Shown: piece by piece, positions 9,033-17,564 of the stretch
How positions within the stretch are numbered: position 1 is the stretch's first letter
How the letters are laid out: every line of letters starts with the position of its first letter
Assembly: GCA_028282005.1 (NCBI GenBank)
Contig: JANQIV010000133.1
Span: 1 to 33,994 of the forward strand
Origin: Melioribacteraceae bacterium
GTDB taxonomy: Bacteria > Bacteroidota > Ignavibacteria > Ignavibacteriales > Melioribacteraceae
DNA: 33,994 nt
Reading direction: 5' to 3'
Position numbers and translations under genes: made by a program
Notes under the pieces: model-generated
Databases searched by the model: none
What the model was told of the DNA's origin: nothing
The model's input: only the letters and a program-made list of their open reading frames with translations

Positions 9033-11063
9033 ATGAGACTCAAATCATATGCAATTGGCAAATGGGTCCAAGGTACTGGTAACTTTCAAAACTTATACAA
9101 CCCTGTAAATGGCGAAAAAGTCGCAGAAATATCTTCCGAAGGCTTGGATATAAAAGGTATGCTTGAATATGCACGCGAAGAAGTAGGGCCAAAATTGCGT
9201 GATAAAACTTTTCACGCTCGCGGACGCATGTTAAAAAAACTTGCACAGCATTTAATGGACCGCAAAAAAGAATTTTATCCATTATCATTTCAAACGGGCG
9301 CAACAAAAATTGATTCATGGGTTGATATTGAAGGGGGCATCTCGACTCTTTTTACTTATGCGAGCAAAGGTAGACGCGAAATTCCAGACGGCAAAATTTG
9401 GGTTGAAGGAAATATGGAACGTCTTTCTGCCGAAGGCACATTCGTCGGGCAGCATGTTTTGGTTCCTTTACAGGGTGTGGCTGTTCATATAAATGCATAC
9501 AATTTTCCGGTTTGGGGTATGCTGGAGAAATTTGCACCGACATTCATTGCCGGTATGCCTGCAATAATTAAGCCTTCCCCTTACTCAGCTTTTCTAGCTG
9601 AAAAAATGGTGCAGGCAATTGTTGAATCAGAAATCTTGCCGGAAGGATCACTTCAATTAATTTGCGGCGAACCCTACGACTTGCTCGATCACTTAACAAG
9701 CCAAGATGTTTTAACATTCACCGGTTCAGCCGAGACAGGCAAAAAATTGAAGTCGCACCCAAATATAATAAACAATACTGTTCGCTTTAACATGGAAGCA
9801 GATTCAATAAACTGTTCTGTTTTGGGTGAAGACATTACTCCCGAAATGGATGAGTTTAAATATTTTGTTAAAGAAGTCGCAAATGAAATGACAACCAAAG
9901 CGGGACAGAAATGTACTGCAATCCGCCGGACAATCGTCCCGCAAAAAATAATGAACGAAGTGACCGAAGCGATAAAAGAAAGATTGGCTCGAGTTAAAAT
10001 AGGTAATCCGGCAGACGCAGAAACACGAATGGGATCACTTGCCGATAAAAGATATGTTGAATTAGTAAACGAAAAACTTGAGCTGTTAAAAGAATCATTG
10101 GAAGTTGCTTACGAAGGGAAAGAAGAGTTCGATGAAAACTCTGCTTTTGTAAATCCGGTTTTATTAAAATGTGACAATCCTTTTGAAACAGAGATTGTAC
10201 ACGACATTGAAGCATTCGGCCCGGTAAACTCAGTTATGCCTTATAATAGTTTTGCAGACGCAATAAAAATTGCAAAACTTGGGCAGGGTTCGCTTGTTGC
10301 TTCCCTTTACACTCTGGATAATGACGCTGCGAAAAAGTTTGTATTTGAAACCGGGGCTTATCACGGAAGAATAAATATAATTAACAGGTATTCTGCAAAA
10401 GAATCTACCGGGCACGGATCGCCATTGCCGCACATGTCACATGGCGGACCAGGCAGAGCAGGCGGCGGAGAAGAACTTGGCGGTATCCGTGGGATATTGA
10501 AATATATGCAGCGAGTTGCTTTGCAAGGGCACCCGACAAATATTACAAAAATCGGTGAACAGTATTTACCCGGCGCAGAGCAAACACACGATAAAGTTCA
10601 CCCGTTTAGGAAATATTTTGAAGAACTGGAAATCGGCGAAACATTAATTACTCACCGAAGAACTGTCACAGAAAGTGATGTAATAAATTTTGCCGGAATT
10701 AGCGGTGATTATTTTTACGCACACATGGATGACATCGCCGCGAAAGAATCAATGTTTGAAAGACGGGTTGCACACGGATATTTTGTTCTCTCAGCTGCCG
10801 CAGGTTTGTTTGTACACCCAGCCCCAGGACCGGTAATGGCAAATTACGGTTTAGACAACCTGCGTTTCATTCAGCCGGTTTATATTGGCGATACTATTTA
10901 CACCAAACTAACATGTAAGAAAAAAACATATAAAGAAAAACGGGAAGAAACCGACAAGCCCAATGGTGTTGTGGAGTGGTATGTCGAAGTTGTAAACCAG
11001 GAAGAAGATGTTGTTGCTGTTTACACAATTTTAACATTAGTTGAAAGAAAAGAAGATAATTAA
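9033..11063 (+). CDS. paaZ: PaaZ: oxepin-CoA hydrolase / 3-oxo-5,6-dehydrosuberyl-CoA semialdehyde dehydrogenase
   Basis: A bifunctional cytoplasmic enzyme of aerobic-hybrid phenylacetate degradation. The C-terminal hydratase opens the oxepin-CoA ring and the N-terminal dehydrogenase oxidises the resulting aldehyde. Residues 1-500 are an aldehyde dehydrogenase with catalytic Cys294 (KAGQKCTAIRR), general-base Glu255 (RFNMEADSIN) and the nucleotide-binding TFTGSAETG. Residues about 525-676 are a MaoC-type (R)-hydratase hot-dog domain with GISGDYFYAHMD giving Asp559 and His564. The length (676) is close to E. coli PaaZ (681) and the catalytic positions nearly coincide. GTGGAG precedes the ATG. 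No other paa gene lies in the window, which is unusual. Bacteria with other ring-cleavage routes also carry lone PaaZ-like proteins, so the physiological substrate could differ. Confidence 0.93.
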   Translation: MRLKSYAIGKWVQGTGNFQNLYNPVNGEKVAEISSEGLDIKGMLEYAREEVGPKLRDKTFHARGRMLKKLAQHLMDRKKEFYPLSFQTGATKIDSWVDIEGGISTLFTYASKGRREIPDGKIWVEGNMERLSAEGTFVGQHVLVPLQGVAVHINAYNFPVWGMLEKFAPTFIAGMPAIIKPSPYSAFLAEKMVQAIVESEILPEGSLQLICGEPYDLLDHLTSQDVLTFTGSAETGKKLKSHPNIINNTVRFNMEADSINCSVLGEDITPEMDEFKYFVKEVANEMTTKAGQKCTAIRRTIVPQKIMNEVTEAIKERLARVKIGNPADAETRMGSLADKRYVELVNEKLELLKESLEVAYEGKEEFDENSAFVNPVLLKCDNPFETEIVHDIEAFGPVNSVMPYNSFADAIKIAKLGQGSLVASLYTLDNDAAKKFVFETGAYHGRINIINRYSAKESTGHGSPLPHMSHGGPGRAGGGEELGGIRGILKYMQRVALQGHPTNITKIGEQYLPGAEQTHDKVHPFRKYFEELEIGETLITHRRTVTESDVINFAGISGDYFYAHMDDIAAKESMFERRVAHGYFVLSAAAGLFVHPAPGPVMANYGLDNLRFIQPVYIGDTIYTKLTCKKKTYKEKREETDKPNGVVEWYVEVVNQEEDVVAVYTILTLVERKEDN

Positions 11064-11091
11064 AAAATTCCTCTAATAATTTAGAGGAATT
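11062..11091 (-). terminator. Terminator of the putative outer-membrane protein gene, enclosing its stop codon
   Basis: On the minus strand an 11-bp perfect stem (AATTCCTCTAA with TTAGAGGAATT, 11066-11076 and 11081-11091) around a 4-nt loop runs into TTTTTT. The stop codon of the minus-strand gene (11081-11083) is inside the stem. The plus strand has no T-run after the hairpin, so it is directed against minus-strand transcripts. It lies directly at the end of paaZ. Confidence 0.8.
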
Positions 11092-12493
11092 CATATCCTA
11101 TTTGAATACCATAATACTGATTAAATGCTTTTGCAGTAAAAATCAATCCATTTGGTAACGAATAATTAATTGAAAATAATGGCACAATGAACCACTCTTC
11201 ATATTTCAAATTGTCGGCTTTGTGGCTATCAAAGCCTCTAACAAGAACATCTATCCAAGTTCCTCCTCCTAATAAAGATCCTCTTTCAAGTTTTGAATAG
11301 TAATAACTATTGTCAACACTATAGTCAATGCTATTGAACATTGCTGTTACTCCCGCGGAAATGAAGAAATCTTTACTAATAAACAACATTGGCGATTCAA
11401 TACTAAACAATAAACTATTTTGAGAATTCATTCTAACTAAATCTAGTTTTTCTCGAAAATTAACAACATTATAAATCTCTTGTAAACCTTTATAAGGTGG
11501 CAATGCTGTTAATGGGGATGTCAATTGATAAGTTTTATTGCCTGTGCCTTTTAGATATGAAAGGCTTACATTAATTTCTGAGAGGAATGTTTTGTGTTCC
11601 TTCATTAAAATATTATAACCTATAGAAAAGAATAATTGTGTCATATCTGTTGAAAAACTATAATTAAGTGAATAATTCATTTCATCAATACTAATTTTAT
11701 AATCAAGATTAGCTAGGTTATTTTTCCTAAATCCAAAGGAAACTCTAAATCTGTTTCTATTATTTTCAGAATAAGAAAATCTTCTTCGAACAATTTCAGA
11801 AATTAATTCATAAGCTTGGAAAGAAATATCAGAATTAAAATCTTTAAAAAGAAACCAATGATCAAAAACATGATCTACAAAATCTTCATAATCTGATTCT
11901 GCATTCATATTATTCTTTAGTTCGTCAAAAGAATTATTCATTTCATCAATTATTTTCGATACTACGTTATTTTTTGTAACAGAATAATCTTTTTGAATAT
12001 CTAATCTCATACCGGAATCTTTACTAAGCCATTTTGAAATGAAATAATTATAAAGGTTTTTGTTTTCTTTTATTGTAGTAATTCTCTCATTCAAAATATT
12101 AATCGAATCAGGCATTAAATCATAAAAATACCTAGCGGGTATATTTCTGTAATGGCTATTTTTTTCATAATTGCTTAATAATTCCAATTGAGAATTAATC
12201 CAATTGATTTTGTTATTAACTTCCTTTTGTTTTTCAAGAGCAAGAAAATTCATTATTCTTTTATATTCTTTTTTACCCTCATCATCACTGGCATATTCAT
12301 TTAGTGCCTTGAAATAATAATGCAACAGTTCCGGATTAAGTTTGGAAAGAGCATTAATATTTGCTTCAATTAGCACTTTCATTTCACTTTTTTCAATAAG
12401 TGATTTGGGAATATCTTCCTCAAAAATTTCGATTAAATTTTGAGCGCTAGTTTGAGCTATGATCAATATTAGCAGAAGAAGAATTTTTTTCAT
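11081..12493 (-). CDS. Putative outer-membrane protein of unknown function
   Basis: A 470-aa protein with a clear signal peptide (MKKILLLLILIIAQTSAQN). The first half (about 20-235) is charged and helical, rich in Lys/Glu/Asn. From about 235 to the end the pattern alternates aromatic and polar residues as in beta-barrel strands (FRVSFGFRKNNLANLDYKIS, NYSLNYSFSTDMTQLFFSIG, GLIFTAKAFNQYYGIQIGYEFL). The protein ends in an aromatic-hydrophobic pair, as outer-membrane proteins often do. I recognise no named family. It converges on paaZ, has its own terminator and diverges from the lipoprotein gene across 306 bp. Export and a barrel-like C-terminus are inferred from composition; the function is open. 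Confidence 0.62.
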   Translation of the reverse strand: MKKILLLLILIIAQTSAQNLIEIFEEDIPKSLIEKSEMKVLIEANINALSKLNPELLHYYFKALNEYASDDEGKKEYKRIMNFLALEKQKEVNNKINWINSQLELLSNYEKNSHYRNIPARYFYDLMPDSINILNERITTIKENKNLYNYFISKWLSKDSGMRLDIQKDYSVTKNNVVSKIIDEMNNSFDELKNNMNAESDYEDFVDHVFDHWFLFKDFNSDISFQAYELISEIVRRRFSYSENNRNRFRVSFGFRKNNLANLDYKISIDEMNYSLNYSFSTDMTQLFFSIGYNILMKEHKTFLSEINVSLSYLKGTGNKTYQLTSPLTALPPYKGLQEIYNVVNFREKLDLVRMNSQNSLLFSIESPMLFISKDFFISAGVTAMFNSIDYSVDNSYYYSKLERGSLLGGGTWIDVLVRGFDSHKADNLKYEEWFIVPLFSINYSLPNGLIFTAKAFNQYYGIQIGYEFL

Positions 12494-12799
12494 TATTTAC
12501 CAGTCAATAATTTGTGGAAAATTAGATGTTATGTATCATTTTACAAAACTGGAGAAAACTTTTTTCTTAGCTTGAAGTTGTACAATATATAGCTATTCTT
12601 GAATTTAGTAAAGATATAATAATTATTTAATATCCTATTAAAAACTCTACCTAATTTTCATATTTAGAATCAAAAACTTCACTATTTTAATGCAGGTTAA
12701 TACTTAGATATCCATTTGGAAATAAAACGGAAATTCAACAACTTAATTTTCCATTCGAAAACAACTTGAACTTAGGGTTTCTAATTAGTAGAGGACTAA
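12494..12799. other. 306-bp divergent intergenic region
   Basis: This AT-rich spacer lies between the divergent outer-membrane-protein and lipoprotein genes and must hold both promoters. I see no ORF, hairpin terminator or clear repeat in it. Confidence 0.5.
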
Positions 12800-13621
12800 A
12801 TGAAAATTTTTAAATTATCACTACTGTTAATGATTGCTGCAATCTTCTGTACAGGCTGTATTGAATACAAACTAACCGTTAAAGTTAAATCTGACGGATC
12901 GGGCACAATACACGAGAAAGTTATGCTTGGCGAGGCTTTCACAGAAATGATGACTTCACTAATGGCATTAGGCGGTGAGGAAACTAATGAAGAATTTTCA
13001 ATGTATGATGAGGAACAATTGATAGCTGATGCGTCAAAAATGGGCAAAAGCGTTAAATTTATTAAGGGTGAAAAAATCTCCGAAAAAACACGTGAAGGTT
13101 ATCTGGCAATTTATTCATTTAATGATATAAATGATTTAAAACTTGAACAAGATCCCTCAGATGTAATGCCCATGGGAGATATGAATGTTGAAAGTGAAAG
13201 CGATGGGAATCCAATGACATTTAATTTCAAAAAAGGAAACCCATCTGAATTAACTGTTTTTCTTCCGGATGAAGAAGTAGGAAAAGGTGATCAAAATGAA
13301 TATGAGACTTCTTCCGAATATGAAAACGAAGAATTCAATGAAGAGGCTTTGGAAGAATTAAGAAAATATGTAAAAGATTTTCGAATCATTATAAAATTAG
13401 AAGTTGATGGGAATATTGTTGGAACTAATGCCACACATGTTAAAGAAAACCTAATTACATTAGTAGATATGAATTTTGATAAAATGTTGGACTCACCTGA
13501 AAAACTAGCTGAACTTGAAAAATACAAAAATGCAGAGATGAGCGATTTAAAGGAATTTTTAAAAGAAATTCCAGGAATAAAGTTTGAACTAAAAGAAAAA
13601 ATAGAGATCAATTTCAATTAA
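12800..13621 (+). CDS. Lipoprotein of unknown function
   Basis: A 273-aa protein beginning MKIFKLSLLLMIAAIFCTGC, a signal peptide ending in a lipobox-like FCTGC with the likely lipidated cysteine at residue 20. The mature part starts with a strand-rich segment (YKLTVKVKSDGSGTIHEKVML) often seen in membrane-anchored proteins of Bacteroidota. It continues as an acidic, Glu/Met-rich chain with a charged helical C-terminus. No catalytic motif is visible. GAGGAC precedes the ATG. The DUF2911 gene follows after 24 bp on the same strand, so the two probably form an operon and both products act in the envelope. Confidence 0.72.
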   Translation: MKIFKLSLLLMIAAIFCTGCIEYKLTVKVKSDGSGTIHEKVMLGEAFTEMMTSLMALGGEETNEEFSMYDEEQLIADASKMGKSVKFIKGEKISEKTREGYLAIYSFNDINDLKLEQDPSDVMPMGDMNVESESDGNPMTFNFKKGNPSELTVFLPDEEVGKGDQNEYETSSEYENEEFNEEALEELRKYVKDFRIIIKLEVDGNIVGTNATHVKENLITLVDMNFDKMLDSPEKLAELEKYKNAEMSDLKEFLKEIPGIKFELKEKIEINFN

Positions 13622-13645
13622 CAAACTAAACGAAAGGAGTTACTC

Positions 13646-14962
13646 ATGGGGGTAACACAAAGACGATTTGCCGGAATATTTTTGGCACTTTTATTTTTAT
13701 TACCATTAACATATATAAACGCACAACTTGATTTACCACGTCCGAGCCCAAAAGCTGAAGTAAGCTCAAAAGCTGGTGACGCTGATGTAAAAATTACTTA
13801 CAGCAGGCCAGGGGTAAAAGGGAGAACAATCTGGGGTGGACTTGTTCCTTACAATGAATTATGGCGCACTGGTGCTAATGAACGCACAAGAATTGAATTT
13901 TCCAAAGATGTAAAAGTTAATGGAAATTCTGTTGCCGCAGGTACTTATTCGCTGTTCACAATTCCTAGTGAAAATGAGTGGACTGTAATTATAAACAAAA
14001 ACTATAAAGATGGTATCAACAAATATGATGAAAAAGATGATGCTCTGCGCTTCAAAGTTAAGCCGATGAAGTCAGAACTTTTTCACGAAAGAATGACATT
14101 TGTGGTTTTTCCAAAATCTCAGAAAGATTCTGACGTTGGTTTTGCTTGGGAAAACCTGATGTTAATGTTCAATGTTGAAGCTGAATCCGGCGGTGATAGA
14201 GTTAGTCCGGCTGCATCAGTTTATCAAAGAATTGGTGTAACAGATGTTAAAGTTAATTATGCCAGCCCTGCTGTTAAGGGGAGAGAAATTTTCGGTGGAT
14301 TGGTTCCTTATGGAAAAGTGTGGCGCAGCGGTGCAAACGAAGCAACCACAATTGAATTTGCCACAGATGTTACAGTTGAAGGAAACAAAGTACCTGCTGG
14401 CAAATATGCTTTATTTACAACCCCAGGTGAAAATGAGTGGACAATCATTTTGAATAAAACTCACAAACAGTGGGGAGCGTTCAAATATGATCAAGCTCAA
14501 GATCAAGTTAGGTTTACTGTTAAAGCCGAAACCAACCCTGCAAGAGAAAGATTGTTTTATGTATTCTATGGATTGGATGACAGCTCTTCAAAATTATACT
14601 TAAAATGGGCAGATAAAAAAGTTGGCTTCAAAATTGAAACTGATGTTGTAAATCTTGCAATTGCTGATATCAAAAAAGAAATTGAAAAGACCAATGGCGA
14701 AAATTGGTCAGTATTCTCAAGCGCTGCAAACTTTGCAGTTGATTATGACACACACTTAGATGATGCAAAAACATGGGCTGTTAAAGGTGCAGAAATGGAA
14801 GCACACTGGTGGGCAAATTATGTTGCTGCAAAAACTCATCACAAATTAGGCGACAACACAACAGCTAAAACATATCTTGATAAATCTTATGAGATTGGCA
14901 AAAAAGCTGAGAACTATAATGGCTTTAAAGGTTTACTTGATAGCTTGAATGAAAAATTATAG
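13646..14962 (+). CDS. Exported protein with two tandem DUF2911 domains and a helical C-terminus
   Basis: A 438-aa protein with a signal peptide (about 1-26). Two copies of DUF2911 follow at about 27-178 and 186-335. The copies align closely: SRPGVKGRTIWGGLVPYNEL against ASPAVKGREIFGGLVPYGKV, and AGTYSLFTIPSENEWTVIIN against AGKYALFTTPGENEWTIILN. Residues 336-438 are alpha-helical and TPR-like (HWWANYVAAKTHHKLGD). DUF2911 is abundant in Bacteroidota but has no established activity. AAAGGAG precedes the ATG. It is the second gene after the lipoprotein and ends at a strong terminator. The internal duplication is directly visible; its purpose is unknown. Confidence 0.88.
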   Translation: MGVTQRRFAGIFLALLFLLPLTYINAQLDLPRPSPKAEVSSKAGDADVKITYSRPGVKGRTIWGGLVPYNELWRTGANERTRIEFSKDVKVNGNSVAAGTYSLFTIPSENEWTVIINKNYKDGINKYDEKDDALRFKVKPMKSELFHERMTFVVFPKSQKDSDVGFAWENLMLMFNVEAESGGDRVSPAASVYQRIGVTDVKVNYASPAVKGREIFGGLVPYGKVWRSGANEATTIEFATDVTVEGNKVPAGKYALFTTPGENEWTIILNKTHKQWGAFKYDQAQDQVRFTVKAETNPARERLFYVFYGLDDSSSKLYLKWADKKVGFKIETDVVNLAIADIKKEIEKTNGENWSVFSSAANFAVDYDTHLDDAKTWAVKGAEMEAHWWANYVAAKTHHKLGDNTTAKTYLDKSYEIGKKAENYNGFKGLLDSLNEKL

Positions 14963-14985
14963 TTAACTATAACATATTTTCAACC

Positions 14986-15019
14986 AAAGTCACTGGAAAT
15001 TTTTTCAGTGGCTTTTTTT
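14986..15019 (+). terminator. Rho-independent terminator of the lipoprotein-DUF2911 operon
   Basis: AGTCACTG (14988-14995) pairs with CAGTGGCT (15006-15013), with one G-U pair, around a 10-nt loop. Seven T follow. It starts 24 bp after the DUF2911 stop and separates this operon from ispH. Confidence 0.85.
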
Positions 15020-15068
15020 GTGAATTTATTTTCCGAAATTTTGTTAATTATTAAAATTAAGTTTAGAA

Positions 15069-16283
15069 ATGAAAAAATTCGATATACCAATACATTATAA
15101 AAGCAGCATAATTTCACGGATAAAAGAGCTGCGCAAAATTCAGGATCCGCGCAAAAAGGATTTTACCCCGACCCACCTAGATTTCGGCCCGGTTAATTTT
15201 ATTATTGCACGGCATTTTGGCTTCTGTTACGGAGTGGAAAACGCAATCGAAATTGCATATAAAACTATTGAGGAAAATCCCGGCAAGAGAATTTTTCTGA
15301 TTAGTGAAATGATTCACAATCCCGGTGTGAATGAAGACCTTAAAAGCCATGGCATAAATTTCATAATGGACACAGAAGGCAACAAGTATATTGAGCTTGA
15401 CGAAATTACAAAAGACGACATTGTTCTAACCCCGGCATTTGGAACAACTATTGAACTGGAAAATATTTTTAGAGACAAAGGAATTGAAATAGAAAAATAC
15501 GATACAACCTGTCCTTTCGTAGAAAAAGTTTGGAACCGTGCAAACTCAATTGGCAAGAATGATTATACTGTAATAATTCACGGCAAACATAAACACGAAG
15601 AAACACGTGCAACTTTTTCTCACACAGTTCAAAACACGCATTCTGTAATCGTGCGTGATTTGGAAGAGACAAAATTGCTCGGCAAAATAATTCTCGGTGA
15701 AATTGAGAAAGAAGAGTTTTATAAAATCTTTGGGGGTAAATACTCACAAAGCTTTGATGTAGATAAACATTTGTCGCGCGTAGGAGTTGTAAACCAAACA
15801 ACAATGCTGGCCAGCGAAACACAGGAAATTGCCGATCACTTAAAAGATGTCATGACGAAAAAATTCGGCAGCGATAAAGTTGATGAACACTTTGCCGATA
15901 CCCGTGATACTTTGTGTTACGCAACAAATGACAACCAGCGCGCTACTTACGGATTGATGGAGGAGGAGGCAGACTTTGCGATTGTTGTGGGTGGTTACAA
16001 CAGTTCAAACACGTCACACATTGTTGAATTGCTTGAAAGTAAATTCAACACATATTTTATTTCTTCGTCAGATAAAATTTTATCGAGTGAATTAATTAGT
16101 CATTTTGATATTCATTCAAAAAAAGAAATCGAATCGAAGGATTTTATTCCTCAAAATGATAAAGTAAAAATAGTTTTAACCAGCGGGGCTTCCTGCCCGG
16201 ATTCGATGATTGATGCGGTGTTGAATAAGTTTTTATCTTATTTTGAAAGTGTAAAAAGACTTGATGAAGTAATCGAAGAATAA
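15069..16283 (+). CDS. ispH: 4-hydroxy-3-methylbut-2-enyl diphosphate reductase (IspH/LytB), long form
   Basis: The last enzyme of the MEP isoprenoid pathway reduces HMBPP to IPP and DMAPP with a 4Fe-4S cluster. The three expected cluster cysteines are Cys53 (ARHFGFCYGVENAI), Cys148 (YDTTCPFVEKVW) and Cys283 (DTLCYATNDNQRA). HMBPP-binding segments are visible (SEMIHNPGVNEDL, IIHGKHKHEETRAT, VGGYNSSNTSHIVE, TSGASCPDSMID). At 404 aa it is longer than E. coli IspH (316). The extra length is an N-terminal extension of about 40 residues and an insertion after about residue 195, as in long-form homologues. The presence of IspH indicates the MEP rather than mevalonate route. It stands alone between two terminator-like structures. 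Confidence 0.95.
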   Translation: MKKFDIPIHYKSSIISRIKELRKIQDPRKKDFTPTHLDFGPVNFIIARHFGFCYGVENAIEIAYKTIEENPGKRIFLISEMIHNPGVNEDLKSHGINFIMDTEGNKYIELDEITKDDIVLTPAFGTTIELENIFRDKGIEIEKYDTTCPFVEKVWNRANSIGKNDYTVIIHGKHKHEETRATFSHTVQNTHSVIVRDLEETKLLGKIILGEIEKEEFYKIFGGKYSQSFDVDKHLSRVGVVNQTTMLASETQEIADHLKDVMTKKFGSDKVDEHFADTRDTLCYATNDNQRATYGLMEEEADFAIVVGGYNSSNTSHIVELLESKFNTYFISSSDKILSSELISHFDIHSKKEIESKDFIPQNDKVKIVLTSGASCPDSMIDAVLNKFLSYFESVKRLDEVIEE

Positions 16284-16286
16284 CTT

Positions 16287-16345
16287 GAATAAGATTATGA
16301 TTAAGAGAAAGATTAAGACAGCTATTCTTAATCATAATCTTATTC
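16287..16345. repeat. 20-bp perfect inverted repeat between convergent genes
   Basis: Positions 16287-16306 (GAATAAGATTATGATTAAGA) pair perfectly with 16326-16345 around a 19-nt loop. GATTAAG-like units recur in the loop and in the flank (for example TCTTAATCC at 16350-16358), giving a quasi-periodic look. No T-run follows on either strand, so it is not a classic terminator, though a 20-bp hairpin could stop transcription or protect the 3' ends of ispH and the convergent gene. Confidence 0.8.
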
Positions 16346-16351
16346 TTACTC

Positions 16352-16951
16352 TTAATCCCATTCCAGATATTCGCCTGTATCGGTTAGTTCGTTAAACCGA
16401 AGTTCTATTATCTTACTTTTGTTTTTAGCACGTACGGCAAGCTTTTGTTTTAGTTCCTTTAATTCCTCTTCAAGCAATTTAACCTGTAATCTTTTTTCTT
16501 CTTCCTTCAGATCAAAAAGTGCATTCAAAGCTTTCATTAAATCTGATTTGATTTTAGTTTGTTCAGAAACTTTAGCTCTTTCGTATCTCAAGGCAAGTGC
16601 TTCAGTGATAATTTCGTTATCCAAAATCTGCTTGTTTCTCTCGTAAATTTCTTTGTCTTTTTTATCCATAAAAGGAAATTCTATTCCTCGGTATTGGGTT
16701 TCTCTTAATAAATCCCAATATCTCTCTTCATCAATACCCTTAATGTACTGCAACTCACTTCTCAATTTTGAGCTAAGTCTTTGCAACAATTTTTGTTCTT
16801 GTTTTTCAGACAACTTAAAATCAAACTCGTAAAATTCCATTAACTCAGGCGGTTCAGGCACTTCAACTATTGTTGGTTTATCTTGAGCAAACAAATAATC
16901 CGTACTTAAGATTAAAAATAAAACGGGAATTAATAATTTTACTGTTTTCAT
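16352..16951 (-). CDS. Exported coiled-coil protein of the ECF sigma operon
   Basis: A 199-aa protein if translation starts at the ATG at 16949-16951, which has AGAGGT eight bases upstream. A TTG 36 bases earlier is possible but overlaps the anti-sigma gene. A signal peptide (MKTVKLLIPVLFLILSTDYLFAQ) precedes a proline-rich linker (PTIVEVPEPPEL). The rest is almost entirely charged helix, with an apparent coiled coil in the last 80 residues (KEEEKRLQVKLLEEELKELK). This resembles small periplasmic helical stress proteins of the Spy/CpxP kind in layout only; no LTxxQ motif is visible. It is third in the operon after the ECF sigma and anti-sigma genes, so a role in envelope stress sensing or feedback is a reasonable inference. 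Confidence 0.7.
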   Translation of the reverse strand: MKTVKLLIPVLFLILSTDYLFAQDKPTIVEVPEPPELMEFYEFDFKLSEKQEQKLLQRLSSKLRSELQYIKGIDEERYWDLLRETQYRGIEFPFMDKKDKEIYERNKQILDNEIITEALALRYERAKVSEQTKIKSDLMKALNALFDLKEEEKRLQVKLLEEELKELKQKLAVRAKNKSKIIELRFNELTDTGEYLEWD

Positions 16952-16967
16952 GATATTACCTCTTTGT

Positions 16968-17564
16968 TTAAAATTTATTTTCTTCAATTTCTCTGTTCAT
17001 TTGCTTTATTTTTGATCCAATCTGATAAACGTCACTTGACCATTCGTCATTAGATATTTTTTCAAGAACATATTTTTTTGCTTCCTCATCTTTAATAAAA
17101 TTAAAAGTAATTTGGGCATCGCGTATTTGTTCAGTAATTTCCTCCGGATTCCATTCCAGTAGTTCTGCACTAATGTTCTTTACTGGGTTTGGAGTTTTTG
17201 AAACCATAAAAATTATAATTGATGCGATAACCAATGTGGAACCAAATGCAATTTTTAGCGTACCGTTTTCATTTGCTGATTTATCACTCCTAATTCCAAA
17301 TAATAATTTTACTTTTTCACCAAGTGTCTTTTGTGAAATTGTTTTTTCTATCACTTCTTTGTAATATTTTGAATCAATTTCTACTTCCGAATGCTTATCA
17401 TAAATTTCGAGCACTTGATTAGTTTCAATCAACATTTCTTTTAATTCGGGATACTCACTTATTTTTTCTTCCCAAAATTTTATTCTATCCTCACTTAGAG
17501 AACCGTCAATAAAGAGCCACATCTCGGTTTCAAATAACTTTATTATTTCTTCTTTAGATAACAT
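16968..17564 (-). CDS. Putative membrane anti-sigma factor
   Basis: A 198-aa protein with a cytoplasmic N-terminal domain of about 100 residues (LFETEMWLFIDGSLSEDRIK, EKISEYPELKEMLIETNQVL), one transmembrane helix at about 103-122 (LKIAFGSTLVIASIIIFMVS) and a short outer domain. The N-terminal pattern (few residues, then 'DGxLxxDExxxxEExLxxxPELxxxL') is that of anti-ECF sigma proteins. The zinc-binding HxxxCxxC motif is absent. Its start overlaps the end of the ECF sigma gene by 11 bp, which is typical of a translationally coupled sigma/anti-sigma pair. The family is assigned mainly from context and architecture. Confidence 0.75.
   Translation of the reverse strand: MLSKEEIIKLFETEMWLFIDGSLSEDRIKFWEEKISEYPELKEMLIETNQVLEIYDKHSEVEIDSKYYKEVIEKTISQKTLGEKVKLLFGIRSDKSANENGTLKIAFGSTLVIASIIIFMVSKTPNPVKNISAELLEWNPEEITEQIRDAQITFNFIKDEEAKKYVLEKISNDEWSSDVYQIGSKIKQMNREIEENKF

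Noticed and set aside
16952-16987. TTG start for the exported coiled-coil protein
   Set aside because: It overlaps the anti-sigma gene and breaks the signal peptide pattern; the ATG at 16949-16951 has AGAGGT.
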